Assembly: GCA_052066835.1 (NCBI GenBank)
Contig: JBQHRJ010000001.1
Source of the DNA: UBA2821 sp902763335
GTDB lineage: Bacteria; Bacillota; Clostridia; Lachnospirales; Lachnospiraceae
DNA: 64,000 bases
Strand: one strand, 5' to 3'
Shown piece after piece: positions 42,772 to 52,579 of the stretch. The notes below the pieces were generated by a model, which saw only the letters and a list, made by a program, of their open reading frames with translations, did not search any database and was not told the origin of the DNA. Within the stretch, counting starts at the first letter, position 1. Every line of letters starts with the position of its first letter. The translations under genes and the position numbers were made by a program.

Positions 42772-44100
42772 ATGTATACTATGGATTACAAGGCAGCCAG
42801 GGAGTATGTAGACAGAATTAATTCAAGAAAGGGAAGTGTGCTCGGACTTGAAAATATTAAAAATTTGCTTAAGTGCATGGGAAATCCGCAGAATGATACA
42901 CCGATAGTACATGTGGCAGGAACAAATGGCAAGGGTTCATTTACAGCCATGCTTTCATCTGTTCTTTCGGATGCAGGGTACAATACAGGAATATATGTTT
43001 CACCGTCAGTATTTGATTACAATGAGAGAATACAGATAAACGGAAATAATATATCTGATGATGAGTATGCATATGAAATAGGACAGATAAAAAAATGTAT
43101 TGATGAGAATTTTCCGGATGAAAATGAACAGCCGACAGCCTTTGAGATAGAGACAGCCGCAGCGTTTGCATTTTTCATGAGAAAAAAGTGTGATATAGCG
43201 ATAATAGAGACCGGAATGGGTGGAAGAGATGATGCAACAAATGTCTGTGATAATCCTGTTATGTCTGTGATAATGTCCATAAGTATGGACCATATGACAT
43301 TTCTCGGTGACACTATAGAGAAAATAGCAGCATGTAAAGCCGGGATAATAAAAAATGAAAGACCTGTGGTGGTATATGGACAGAGTGAAGAGATTGTTAA
43401 TACAATAATGAAAGAAGCAGCATTAAAACATTCAAAAGCAGTTATAACAAAACCGGCAGAGAATGTCATATATGATTGTACGGAGACATCGTTTTCGTAT
43501 ACGGATGCTGATGCTCATAAATATAAGGATATGCGTATAGGATTGTGTGGAACGTATCAAAAGGATAATTGTGCGGTTGTGATAGAGGCAGTAAATATAC
43601 TTAACAGTAACGGCTTTAACATATCACTAAAGCACTTGTACAGCGGGGTGGCACGGGCTACATGGAACGGCAGATTTGAAAGGATAGGAAAAAATCCGGA
43701 CTTCTATATAGATGGTGCACATAATCCGGGGGCAGCCCTGAGACTCAGAGAAAGTATTGAAAAATATTTTGAGGGAAAAAAACTTATATATATAGAAGGT
43801 GTTCTGGCTGATAAGGATTATGAGCAGATAGAAAAGCAACTGGCAGGAAAGGCTGAGTATATATACACGGTGACACCGGATAATCCGAGGGCATTGCCGG
43901 CAGAAAAACTGGCAGAATGTATATCAGTATATAACAGTAATGTATCAGCCGTTAAAAGCATTGACAAAGCCGTTGAAATGGCAATAGACAAGGCTAAATC
44001 CATAGAAAAAGAGAGTGGAGAAGAAGCAGTTATAATATCATTCGGTTCACTTTCGTATCTGGCAGATGTAAAGAAAGCTTATAGCAGTAAAATTATATAA
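42772..44100 (+). CDS. folC: folylpolyglutamate/dihydrofolate synthase
   Basis: 442 residues, Mur-ligase fold. The P-loop AGTNGKGSFTA (~49) is followed by SPSVFDYNERIQI, IETGMGGRDDATN (metal site) and the FYIDGAHNPGAAL hinge motif in the C-terminal domain. It adds glutamate residues to folates and, if bifunctional, to dihydropteroate. Start ATG follows parC with no gap; an ATG 9 bases later is an alternative. folP follows 17 bases later, a folate synthesis pair. Confidence 0.92.
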   Translation: MYTMDYKAAREYVDRINSRKGSVLGLENIKNLLKCMGNPQNDTPIVHVAGTNGKGSFTAMLSSVLSDAGYNTGIYVSPSVFDYNERIQINGNNISDDEYAYEIGQIKKCIDENFPDENEQPTAFEIETAAAFAFFMRKKCDIAIIETGMGGRDDATNVCDNPVMSVIMSISMDHMTFLGDTIEKIAACKAGIIKNERPVVVYGQSEEIVNTIMKEAALKHSKAVITKPAENVIYDCTETSFSYTDADAHKYKDMRIGLCGTYQKDNCAVVIEAVNILNSNGFNISLKHLYSGVARATWNGRFERIGKNPDFYIDGAHNPGAALRLRESIEKYFEGKKLIYIEGVLADKDYEQIEKQLAGKAEYIYTVTPDNPRALPAEKLAECISVYNSNVSAVKSIDKAVEMAIDKAKSIEKESGEEAVIISFGSLSYLADVKKAYSSKII

Positions 44101-44117
44101 AAAGGAGCAGTGCAAAT

Positions 44118-44999
44118 ATGAAAATAGGAAACAAAGAGTTTGATTTAAAAGAAAATGCATACATTATGGGAATATTGAATGTAACACCGGATTCGTTTTC
44201 CGATGGCGGAAAGTATAATCATATTGATGCAGCAGTGAAACACGCAGAGGAAATGATAAAGGACGGTGCTGACATAATAGATATAGGCGGTGAATCTACA
44301 AGGACTTCAATTAGCACTTTGCTCATACAATCTCGTGCTGACATAATAGATATAGGCGGTGAATCTACAAGACCCGCATATACATTACTGTCGGACGAGG
44401 AAGAGATTTCAAGAGTGGTACCGGCTATAGAGAAGGTTAAGGAGAATTTTGATATTCCGGTATCCATAGATACATACAAGAGTAAGGTTGCACAGGCTGC
44501 AATTGAAGCAGGGGCAGATTTGGTTAATGATATCTGGGGATTAAAATATGACAAGGACATGGCGGGAGTCATTGCAATGTATGATGTACCATGCTGTCTT
44601 ATGCATAACAGAAATCTGGAAACTACGCCATACAATAATTTCCTCACAGATGTTTTAAATGATTTACAGGAATGTGTAAATATTGCACATAAAGCAGGAA
44701 TAAGTGATGATAGAATAATTCTTGATCCGGGTGTTGGATTTGGCAAGAATCTGGAGATGAATCTGCAGATAATGAATAATCTGGAACTGTTAAAGCTGTT
44801 AGGATATCCGGTATTGCTTGGAACATCGAGGAAATCAATGATTGGACTGACACTTAATCTGCCGGCTGATGACAGAGTTGAGGGTACGGTAGCAACCAGT
44901 GTTATCGGTGTTATGAAAGGCTGTTCTATTATAAGGGTACATGATGTTAAAGAAAATAAGAGAGCAGTGAAGATGACAGAAGCTATATTAAAACACTAA
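44118..44999 (+). CDS. folP: dihydropteroate synthase with an internal 23-residue insertion
   Basis: 293 residues, 23 more than the ~270 expected. The first loop is NVTPDSFSDGG (21-31), and the second-loop motif ADIIDIGGESTR occurs twice (51-62 and 74-85), separated by the unrelated TSISTLLIQSR. The later pterin-site features (VSIDTYKSKVA, NDIWGLKYD, LDPGVGFGKN, LLGTSRKSMIG) are normal. At DNA level a 37-bp perfect repeat (44266-44302, 44335-44371) flanks 32 unrelated bases, an in-frame 69-bp insertion. The enzyme joins p-aminobenzoate to the pterin and is the sulfonamide target; this loop contacts sulfonamide. Function might be kept, since the downstream copy retains the canonical STRP. Confidence 0.9.
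   Translation: MKIGNKEFDLKENAYIMGILNVTPDSFSDGGKYNHIDAAVKHAEEMIKDGADIIDIGGESTRTSISTLLIQSRADIIDIGGESTRPAYTLLSDEEEISRVVPAIEKVKENFDIPVSIDTYKSKVAQAAIEAGADLVNDIWGLKYDKDMAGVIAMYDVPCCLMHNRNLETTPYNNFLTDVLNDLQECVNIAHKAGISDDRIILDPGVGFGKNLEMNLQIMNNLELLKLLGYPVLLGTSRKSMIGLTLNLPADDRVEGTVATSVIGVMKGCSIIRVHDVKENKRAVKMTEAILKH
44266..44371 (+). repeat. perfect 37-bp direct repeat inside folP
   Basis: Copies at 44266-44302 and 44335-44371 are identical and encode GxDIIDIGGESTR. The 32-base spacer (44303-44334) encodes TSISTLLIQS and does not resemble DHPS. Total length gain is 69 bp, so the reading frame is preserved. Confidence 0.97.
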
Positions 45000-45016
45000 T
45001 GAATGGAGGCGTGCAG

Positions 45017-46690
45017 ATGTTGAAAAGAAGATTTAGCAGTATGATTGCTGCCATGGCAGCAATAGCGATGGTTGGAACAGGCACGGTTACGGCTTACGGG
45101 GAAAATGAAGTTAAATATCCTGTTATGCCTGAGATTAAGGAAGAGGTGCAGATTGACAGAGTCGGCAATGATGAGACACCGCTTCAGGGAACTGCATCAC
45201 TTACAAAGTATGATCCGAGAGGGAGCAAAGTGTCAGGTATAAGAAATCAGGGCAGTTATGGAACATGCTGGGTATTTTCATCGGTGGCAGCCATGGAGAG
45301 CAATCTCATAAAGAAGAAACTTGCACCAAAGTCAGTCGACCTATCGGAGAATCAGCTTTTATATTATTTTTATCATGCAGGAACAGATAAACTCGGTTAT
45401 ACAAAGGGAGACAAGAATGTATGCCTTGATAATTATCTCATGGTTGGAGGTATACCTATAAGTCTTGGATTGTCAACTATGACAGGCATGGGTGTAACTA
45501 CGGAAAAAGTATCGCCATATTTGTCAACACCTAAGAAAAATATCTGTTATAGCGGTGCGTATGATGTGAATGAAGTTCATTATTATGATTATTCGATAGC
45601 AACTACCAAAAAGGCAATAAGTAAATATGGTGCCGTGGTATGTGCCATGTATATGGATACAGGATATTTTGATGATACAACAAACGCATATTATTGTTAT
45701 AATAATATGAATACAACAAATCATGGAGTAACAATTGTCGGATGGGATGATAACTACAGCAGATATAACTTTGGAACGTCATATGCGCTGCCGTCATCAA
45801 ATGGTGCATGGATAGTGAAGAACAGTTATGGAACATCATTTGGTGATAACGGTTATATGTACATGTCATATGAAGATAAAAATATCACATCATTATGTAC
45901 ATTCGATATGATTAAGGCATTACAAAATTATGATAACTATTATCAGCATGACGGCTCAAGCGGGATGTGGTACTTTAACATTTCAGCGGGAGATTCGGTA
46001 GCCAATGTATATACGGCAAAGGGCAGTAAGAGCGGATGCTGTGAAGTACTGAAGGCAGTAAGTCTGTGCAGTTATACTGAAAATGTGAGATATTCTCTTC
46101 AGGTATATACAGGAATTACAAATAGCTCTGATCCTACGAGTGGTACTCCGATGTTTTCAAAACCACAGACAGGAAAGTTAAGCGAAGCAGGATATTCTAA
46201 AGTAAAACTTAAAAAAGCGGTAACTCTTGCAAATGGTGAAAAGTTTGCTGTTGTTGTTAAATTTTTAGATCAGTGTAAACTTGCAGTTGAGACGGGATAT
46301 ACGAATGTGTATGAAAAGTATGTTGCAAATATAGGTAAAAAGAAGAGTTTTTGGAGGTCCGATTATTTTAATATATGGACGGATATAGGATATGAAGATG
46401 CAATAGCACGTATAAAGGCATATACGGATGAATCATCAGAGAAGGTCTCATATAAGATAAATAAGACATCTGTAAGGCTTAAAGCTGGTAAGAAGTATAA
46501 GCTGAGCATAAGTGCAAATCCGTCGGGGGCTAAGAGAAATGTAGTGTGGACATCCTCAAACAAATCTGTGGCGGTAGTCAGCAAAAATGGCTATGTAACG
46601 GGAAAGAATAAAGGACGCACAACAATCAGTGCAAAATTTTCAGCAGGAAACAAGATAAAAACATTAAAATGCAACGTAAAGGTTAATTAA
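45017..46690 (+). CDS. secreted papain-like (C1) cysteine peptidase with C-terminal Big_2 domain
   Basis: 557 residues. Signal peptide ~1-28 (cleavage near AYG). The mature C1 core has Gln78 and nucleophile Cys84 (RNQGSYGTCWVFSS), His236 (TNHGVTIVGWDD) and Asn269 (VKNSYGTSFG), so it should be active. A lectin-like beta region follows (~300-465). The C-terminal ~80 residues are a Big_2 immunoglobulin-like repeat like those of the large protein at 26307. Extracellular protease, possibly cell-surface held by the Big domain. Start set at the ATG 7 bases after GGAGG; an in-frame ATG 18 bases upstream lacks an RBS. Paralogue of the membrane-anchored peptidase at 4747. Confidence 0.87.
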   Translation: MLKRRFSSMIAAMAAIAMVGTGTVTAYGENEVKYPVMPEIKEEVQIDRVGNDETPLQGTASLTKYDPRGSKVSGIRNQGSYGTCWVFSSVAAMESNLIKKKLAPKSVDLSENQLLYYFYHAGTDKLGYTKGDKNVCLDNYLMVGGIPISLGLSTMTGMGVTTEKVSPYLSTPKKNICYSGAYDVNEVHYYDYSIATTKKAISKYGAVVCAMYMDTGYFDDTTNAYYCYNNMNTTNHGVTIVGWDDNYSRYNFGTSYALPSSNGAWIVKNSYGTSFGDNGYMYMSYEDKNITSLCTFDMIKALQNYDNYYQHDGSSGMWYFNISAGDSVANVYTAKGSKSGCCEVLKAVSLCSYTENVRYSLQVYTGITNSSDPTSGTPMFSKPQTGKLSEAGYSKVKLKKAVTLANGEKFAVVVKFLDQCKLAVETGYTNVYEKYVANIGKKKSFWRSDYFNIWTDIGYEDAIARIKAYTDESSEKVSYKINKTSVRLKAGKKYKLSISANPSGAKRNVVWTSSNKSVAVVSKNGYVTGKNKGRTTISAKFSAGNKIKTLKCNVKVN

Positions 46691-46700
46691 ATACAAAATC

Positions 46701-46762
46701 AGAGGGACATTATGATATAGCTGTCTGTTGACAGATGAATATCATGATGTCCCTCTTTTTTT
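46701..46762. terminator. bidirectional terminator between C1 peptidase and MATE genes
   Basis: AGAGGGACAT pairs with ATGTCCCTCT (46747-46756), extended by ATGATAT/ATATCAT, followed by T-run. It can serve both convergent genes. Confidence 0.88.
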
Positions 46763-46775
46763 AATAATATAAAGT

Positions 46776-48155
46776 TCAGGCGGTACGTTCAACGACACTC
46801 TTACCCCGCCAGCCACCTTTAATCCAGCGGATAAACACAACGACACCTCTTAATATCTCATCCATTGCCATGGCAATCCATATGCCGGTAAGTCCCATAT
46901 TTAATACAATTCCAAATAAATATCCAAATAGTACAGACACACCCCACATTGATGCCATACCAAGATAAGTAGGGAATTTTACATCACCGGCGGCACGCAT
47001 GCTGTTGATTACAACGAGGTTGGTTGTACGTCCCATCTCAAGGAATATGCATATAAACATTATTTTATGCCCGAGGCTTATAACTTCAGAATTTCTTGTA
47101 AATAAGCTGAGAGTGAATGGACTTACTAAAAAATTCACAAAGGCAATACATACAGATATAAACAGGGATAATCGTAATGTTGATAATACTTTGCCATATG
47201 CGTATTCATTATCATCAGCACCGACAGCCTGCCCCACAACGATGGCAGTAGCCATGGCAGCTGATATGGAAAACAGGTAGGCAAAGTTGCTTAACATTGT
47301 ACAGTATATTTTCGTATTTGTGTAAACAGTAGAGTTAAATGAGTTTATAAATACGAGAATAATTAACTGGGCAATATTGTATGATATATTTTCACCTGCA
47401 GTAGGCAGACCTAATTTCAGCAGCTTCAGCAACGTGTGTTTAGGGAACGGTTTAAGGTATTTCAAAGCAATTGTTCCGTCTATCTTAGATATAAAGTATA
47501 TAATGGCAACGACTACGGCAAAGAGTTTGCTTCCGGTGGTGGATATTGCCACGCCCTTAACACCAAGGTTTAAAAACTTTAATGGTCCATATAGGAAACA
47601 GTAGTTTCCTATAATATTAGTAAGATTCATACCTATGGCAATAAACATACCGATTTGAGTCTTTCCGTTATTTCTGAATATCTGGGAAAATGTATCAAAT
47701 AAAGCTTCTAAAAATATAAATCCTCCAACGATTGACATATAATCTTCAGCATATGGAACCATAGGAGACGGTATTTTCATGGCTTTTGCGATAAATGAGC
47801 TGCCAAGAAGTATAATAAGACTGACAATGCCGCTTATTACCAGATTAAAGGCAACAGATACTGTATATATTTCGTTAAGCTTATCTTTTATTTTTGCACC
47901 TATGTATTGTGCTACAATTACTCCGGTTGCGCTGGAAATAATTGAAAACGTAAGTGTGAGAAATCCCATTATCTGATTTGCATTACCTATTCCGCCGACT
48001 GCATTATCAGAATAGTTACTGAGCATGATTGTGTCGATGTACCCAAGACACATTGCCAACAGTGATTGCACGAATATAGGCCAGCCGAGTTTGAAGAGTG
48101 ACATGTTTCGTATGTCTGCATCGGACTGAGCCATTTTTTTTGTGTTTGCTCCCAT
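46776..48155 (-). CDS. MATE-family efflux transporter
   Basis: 459 residues with 12 predicted hydrophobic segments and two MATE halves. The N-terminal LFKLGWPIFVQSLLAMCLGYIDTIMLS and the GIGNANQIMGF segment are family hallmarks. MATE proteins export cationic drugs or metabolites with Na+ or H+. GGAGGAGA lies 5-6 bases before ATG. Transcribed alone from a promoter at 48203-48231. A second MATE gene lies at 51169; the two are distinct. Confidence 0.93.
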   Translation of the reverse strand: MGANTKKMAQSDADIRNMSLFKLGWPIFVQSLLAMCLGYIDTIMLSNYSDNAVGGIGNANQIMGFLTLTFSIISSATGVIVAQYIGAKIKDKLNEIYTVSVAFNLVISGIVSLIILLGSSFIAKAMKIPSPMVPYAEDYMSIVGGFIFLEALFDTFSQIFRNNGKTQIGMFIAIGMNLTNIIGNYCFLYGPLKFLNLGVKGVAISTTGSKLFAVVVAIIYFISKIDGTIALKYLKPFPKHTLLKLLKLGLPTAGENISYNIAQLIILVFINSFNSTVYTNTKIYCTMLSNFAYLFSISAAMATAIVVGQAVGADDNEYAYGKVLSTLRLSLFISVCIAFVNFLVSPFTLSLFTRNSEVISLGHKIMFICIFLEMGRTTNLVVINSMRAAGDVKFPTYLGMASMWGVSVLFGYLFGIVLNMGLTGIWIAMAMDEILRGVVVFIRWIKGGWRGKSVVERTA

Positions 48156-48202
48156 ATTTGTCTCCTCCGTTAAAAATTGATGTAAAAATTAATGATAATA
48201 GT

Positions 48203-48231
48203 ATTATAATTGCAAAAACATAAAATGTCCA
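48203..48231 (-). promoter_or_regulatory. candidate promoter of the MATE gene (- strand)
   Basis: On the - strand TGGACA (48231-48226), 17 bases, TATAAT (48208-48203), 48 bases upstream of the start codon. Confidence 0.6.
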
Positions 48232-48310
48232 CAGTCAAAACTGCTAAAAAGTAGTACTATAGTAACAAGAAACGCGTTGATACGATATTATGGTGGGAGG
48301 GTTTAAAACA

Positions 48311-48340
48311 TTGACAATTTGATAGAAACTGATTTATTAT
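48311..48340 (+). promoter_or_regulatory. promoter of the VanZ-hisC-MATE operon
   Basis: TTGACA (48311-48316), 18 bases, TATTAT (48335-48340). It lies inside the longest possible VanZ reading frame, which argues for the internal ATG at 48397. Confidence 0.65.
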
Positions 48341-48396
48341 ATGGTTTGATTAAAAACAGATACATAGTATTTATTTGGAAAGGCAGAGACTATAAA

Positions 48397-48897
48397 ATGT
48401 GCAGATATAAAAAGAGTATTCGAGTGGTATTAATTGTATGTATTATCATGTGGCTTGGAGTGATATATTCATTTTCAGCAAAAAACGGAGTGAGTTCGTC
48501 AGCGTGCAGCGGCGGAATAACAAAAAAAGTATTAAAAGTTATATATCCGTCCTATGTAAATAAAGATGCGGAAACGAGAGAAAAAATATTTCAAAAGACA
48601 AACTATTATATAAGAAAGACAGCTCATTTTGGCGAGTATGCCATACTGGCAGTACTGATAACATTTTTTTTATTAACCTTTAACATGAGTTTTATTAGTG
48701 CTATAATATTTACGGTTGCCCTCTGCATGGCAATGGCAGCAGGAGATGAAATTCATCAGATGTTTGTGGATGGAAGGAGTCCACAGATAAAAGATGTGTG
48801 CATAGATACATGTGGTGCCTGTGCAGGAGCCGTATTTGCAGCGGTTGTCTGTTATGCAGGTAAAATAATATATAATAGAAAGAGAAAAGAGGTATAG
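48397..48897 (+). CDS. VanZ-family membrane protein
   Basis: 166 residues with four hydrophobic segments. The signature KTAHFGEYAILAVL (~70-84) and DEIHQMFVDGRSPQIKDVCIDTCGACAG near the C-terminus identify VanZ. VanZ proteins lower glycopeptide affinity or act at the wall by unknown means; chromosomal copies are common. The start is uncertain: this ATG has only a weak upstream AAAGG, but the upstream TTG frame starts within the promoter. The aminotransferase gene begins 4 bases later. Confidence 0.85.
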   Translation: MCRYKKSIRVVLIVCIIMWLGVIYSFSAKNGVSSSACSGGITKKVLKVIYPSYVNKDAETREKIFQKTNYYIRKTAHFGEYAILAVLITFFLLTFNMSFISAIIFTVALCMAMAAGDEIHQMFVDGRSPQIKDVCIDTCGACAGAVFAAVVCYAGKIIYNRKRKEV

Positions 48898-48901
48898 CAA
48901 G

Positions 48902-50089
48902 ATGATATCGGATAAGATGACAGCATTTGTACAGGGAAGTTCGGTTATAAGAGCTATGTTTGAGGAAGGAAAGAACATGGCAAAAAAATATGGACAGGAA
49001 AATGTATATGATTTCAGTCTGGGTAATCCAAATGTTCCTGCACCGGCTTCGGTTAATAAGGCCATAAAAGATATAATAGATGAGGAAGATTCAGTATTTG
49101 TTCACGGATATATGAGTAATTCAGGTTATGAAGATGTGAGGGCAAGTATTGCGGCATCATTAAATAAAAGGTTTGGTACCGGATTTGCGGAAAATAATAT
49201 AATAATGACTGTAGGAGCAGCAGGCGGGTTAAATGTTATTCTTAAGACACTGTTAAATCCGGAGGACGAGGTTATAACATTTGCACCATATTTTGGTGAA
49301 TACCGTTCATATGTGGGGAATTATGACGGAAAGCTGGTAGTAGTATCACCTGATACCGATACATTCCAGCCAAAGTTCGATGAATTTGAGCAGAAAATAA
49401 CAGCAAAGACAAGAGCAGTAATAATGAATAACCCAAACAATCCTACCGGTGTTGTTTATTCAGAAGAAACGTTGAAAAAACTTGCAGTTATTATGGAGAA
49501 AAAGCAGAAAGAGTATGGAACAGATATTTACCTTATATCTGATGAGCCATACAGGGAGCTGGTGTATGACGGAGTGACAGTGCCATATCCGACAAAATAT
49601 TATAAGAATACGATTGTCGGATATTCATATAGTAAGTCATTATCACTGCCGGGTGAACGAATCGGATATCTTGTCATACCGTCAGAGGTAAGTGATTATG
49701 AAAATGTGTCTGCAGCGGCAAATGTTGCCACACGAATACTCGGATTTGTAAATGCACCTTCACTTATGCAGAGGGTAGTCGGAAGATGTGTGGATGCGGA
49801 AGTAAATATTGAACCATATAACAGAAACAGAGAGCTTTTGTATAATTCTCTTAAAGAATACGGATATGAGTGTGTAAAGCCGCAGGGAGCATTTTACTTA
49901 TTTGTGAAATCACCGTCTGAGGATGAGACAGAGTTTGTAAATGCTGCAAAGAAACATCATATTCTGGTAGTTCCGGGTTCATCATTTGCGTGTCCGGGAT
50001 ATGTGAGAATAGCATATTGTGTAGCATATGATACTATTAAAAATTCTTTACCGGGATTTAAAGAACTGGCACAGGAATTTGGATTATAA
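48902..50089 (+). CDS. PLP-dependent aminotransferase, class I/II
   Basis: 395 residues, fold-type I. Visible PLP-site elements are MTVGAAGGLNVILKTLL, NNPNNPTGVVY (~179) with the pyridine-contacting Asn, SDEPYRELVYDG and the Schiff-base Lys in YSYSKSLSLPGERIGY. Related to AspC-like aspartate/aromatic aminotransferases; the true donor is not predictable. GAGGTAT lies upstream. It neighbours hisC by 21 bases. Confidence 0.9.
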   Translation: MISDKMTAFVQGSSVIRAMFEEGKNMAKKYGQENVYDFSLGNPNVPAPASVNKAIKDIIDEEDSVFVHGYMSNSGYEDVRASIAASLNKRFGTGFAENNIIMTVGAAGGLNVILKTLLNPEDEVITFAPYFGEYRSYVGNYDGKLVVVSPDTDTFQPKFDEFEQKITAKTRAVIMNNPNNPTGVVYSEETLKKLAVIMEKKQKEYGTDIYLISDEPYRELVYDGVTVPYPTKYYKNTIVGYSYSKSLSLPGERIGYLVIPSEVSDYENVSAAANVATRILGFVNAPSLMQRVVGRCVDAEVNIEPYNRNRELLYNSLKEYGYECVKPQGAFYLFVKSPSEDETEFVNAAKKHHILVVPGSSFACPGYVRIAYCVAYDTIKNSLPGFKELAQEFGL

Positions 50090-50110
50090 GATAACAGGAG
50101 ATTAACAGAT

Positions 50111-51166
50111 ATGAAAGCATGGGAAAAAAACATTAGAAAGATAGCACCGTATGTACCCGGAGAACAGCCTAAGGTTAAGGATGTTATAAAACTTAATACA
50201 AACGAGAACCCTTATCCGCCGGCACCGGAGGCACTTGAGGCAAATAAAAAGTTTGATACAGATATACTGAGACTGTATCCGGATCCGGATGCGACAATAC
50301 TTACAGAAGAACTGGCAAAGTTTTATGGACTTGATAAAGAGAACTTTTTTGTCGGAGTGGGCTCAGATGATGTATTGTCTATAGCATTCCAGACATTTTT
50401 TAATTCAGATAAGCCTATAATGTTTCCGAATATTACATATTCATTTTATTGTGTGTGGGCAGATATGTATAAGATTCCATATACATGCCCGAAACTAGAT
50501 GGGGATTTTAAACTTGTAAAAGAGGATTATTATGCAGAAAACGGTGGTGTGATTTTCCCTAATCCGAATGCACCGACTGCAATACTTGAACCGCTATCGA
50601 CAATAGAAGATATACTTATGCACAATCAGGATGTAATAGTAATAGTAGATGAGGCATATATAGATTTTGGCGGAGAGTCAGCTATAAAATTGCTTGATAA
50701 ATATGAAAATCTGCTGGTTGTACAGACATTTTCAAAGGCACGTTCCATGGCGGGAATGAGAATCGGATACGCAATAGGCGGAAAAAGACTCATAAAGGCA
50801 ATGAATGATGTTAAGTTTTCGATAAATTCTTATACAATGAACCAGCACTCACTGCTTGTGGGTTCAAAAATCATAGCAGACAGGGAATATTTTAACGAAA
50901 CTTTGAAAAAGATTGTAAATACAAGAGAAAATGCAAAGAAGAAACTGACAGAATTAGGATTTACTTTTCCTGATTCAAAGGCAAACTTTATATTTGTAAC
51001 ACACGAAAAATATAAGGCAAAGGATATATTTGAATATCTTAAATCAAAGAATATATTTGTACGATACTTTAATACACCGGGAATTGACAATTATCTGAGA
51101 ATCACGATAGGAACAGATGAACAGATGGAAAAATTATATGAAGCACTCGAAGAGTACATAAAGTAA
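50111..51166 (+). CDS. hisC: histidinol-phosphate aminotransferase
   Basis: 351 residues. The N-terminal KLNTNENPYPPAPEAL (~28) is diagnostic of HisC, followed by GVGSDDVL, VDEAYIDFGG and the PLP Lys in FSKARSMAGMRIGYA. It transaminates imidazole-acetol phosphate to histidinol phosphate. No other his genes are here, so this may be a stand-alone copy or another aminotransferase of the HisC fold. AGGAG lies before ATG. The MATE gene starts 2 bases after its stop, suggesting translational coupling. Confidence 0.86.
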   Translation: MKAWEKNIRKIAPYVPGEQPKVKDVIKLNTNENPYPPAPEALEANKKFDTDILRLYPDPDATILTEELAKFYGLDKENFFVGVGSDDVLSIAFQTFFNSDKPIMFPNITYSFYCVWADMYKIPYTCPKLDGDFKLVKEDYYAENGGVIFPNPNAPTAILEPLSTIEDILMHNQDVIVIVDEAYIDFGGESAIKLLDKYENLLVVQTFSKARSMAGMRIGYAIGGKRLIKAMNDVKFSINSYTMNQHSLLVGSKIIADREYFNETLKKIVNTRENAKKKLTELGFTFPDSKANFIFVTHEKYKAKDIFEYLKSKNIFVRYFNTPGIDNYLRITIGTDEQMEKLYEALEEYIK

Positions 51167-51168
51167 TT

Positions 51169-52500
51169 ATGAAAGATTTAACAAAGGGAAGTCCATTAAA
51201 GCTTATTCTTCAATTTGCATTTCCCGTATGTCTCGGAAATATATTTCAGCTGTTTTACAGTCTGGCAGATACAAGAATAGTAGGAAAATATCTTGGCGTA
51301 AATGCTCTGGCAGCAGTAGGCTCGACCAATTCATTAAATTCCATGATTATAGGATTTTTACTTGGAATGACCAATGGTTTTGCGATAATTGTTGCCAGGT
51401 ATTTTGGCGCAAAGAAATATAGTGATATGAAGAAATCTGTTGCTGCCACTTTTGAGATAGGAATACTTGTTTCTATATTATTTACGGTTGTAAGTACATT
51501 TTTTCTGAATAATATATTGAGATTTTTAAATACACCGGATGAGATTATAGGGATGTCGACGGATTATTTTAGAATAATACTTTTGGGTATGACGGCATCA
51601 ATGTTATACAATGTGTGTTCAGGGATACTTCGTGCAGTGGGGGATTCGGTTACGCCACTTTGTTTTCTGGTTGCATCCACTCTCACAAATGTAGTTCTTG
51701 ATCTTGTGTTTATAAGAAGATTTCAAATGGGTGTTAAAGGTGCTGCATATGCTACAGTATTGTCAGAGATTATGGCATTTGTGGCGTGTATGATTTATAT
51801 GTGGATTAAGTATCCGGTATTGAGGTTTGGTGTAAGTGACATGAAACCTAAGGCAAGATTATGCCGTGAAATGTGTTCAACGGGATTTTCCATGGGATTT
51901 ATGCTGTCGCTCATTAATATCGGTTCAGTTGCCTTGCAGACATGCATTAACAGATTTGGCGAAAATATTATAATAGCTCATACTGCGGCAAGAAAAATCA
52001 CTGATGTTTTTATGCTTCCGTTTACTGTGTTTGGAACGACTATGGCTACATATTGCGGACAGAACTATGGAGCAGGAGAGTATGGAAGAATAAGAACCGG
52101 AGTAAAGGAAGTTCTGTATATTACATGGGGATGGTGTGCAATGGTACTTGTGGTATCATATACTGTGGCTCCCGTGCTTATTAAGGCAGTTACGGCAAGC
52201 AGTGAACCGGAAGTGATAAATACGGCAACGCTGTATCTTAAGGTGAATACAATACTATATTTTGTATGCACACTTATTTGCATCCTCAGAAATGTAATGC
52301 AGGGAATAGGAGACAGTGTGACACCGATAGTATCAAGCGGTATAGAGCTGGCGACAAAGGTTGCCGTGGCAGCAGGACTGGCTCCGTTTCTTGGCTATAT
52401 GGCGATAATTATAGCTGAACCCATAAGCTGGGTGTTAATGGTTATACCTATACTAATTAAAATCAAAGCAAATCCGGTATTTAAGTCGAAAAAAGTGTAG
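51169..52500 (+). CDS. MATE-family efflux transporter
   Basis: 443 residues, 12 hydrophobic segments. The N-terminal DLTKGSPLKLILQFAFPVCLGNIFQLFYSLADTRIVG and GVNALAAVGSTNSLNSMIIGF are standard for the NorM/DinF-type branch. The N-terminal half shows the RARF-like FAIIVARYFGAKKY. Substrate unknown. No own RBS is clear, so translation probably depends on hisC termination. Confidence 0.93.
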   Translation: MKDLTKGSPLKLILQFAFPVCLGNIFQLFYSLADTRIVGKYLGVNALAAVGSTNSLNSMIIGFLLGMTNGFAIIVARYFGAKKYSDMKKSVAATFEIGILVSILFTVVSTFFLNNILRFLNTPDEIIGMSTDYFRIILLGMTASMLYNVCSGILRAVGDSVTPLCFLVASTLTNVVLDLVFIRRFQMGVKGAAYATVLSEIMAFVACMIYMWIKYPVLRFGVSDMKPKARLCREMCSTGFSMGFMLSLINIGSVALQTCINRFGENIIIAHTAARKITDVFMLPFTVFGTTMATYCGQNYGAGEYGRIRTGVKEVLYITWGWCAMVLVVSYTVAPVLIKAVTASSEPEVINTATLYLKVNTILYFVCTLICILRNVMQGIGDSVTPIVSSGIELATKVAVAAGLAPFLGYMAIIIAEPISWVLMVIPILIKIKANPVFKSKKV

Positions 52501-52579
52501 AAATGTAAAAAAGTATGTACAAATTATAATGATGTATGTTATTATGATTACGCAAAAATAATATAAAGGAGAAAATAAA

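Noticed and set aside
43017..43469. - strand ORF opposite folC
   Set aside because: Shadow frame; folC motifs on the + strand are intact.
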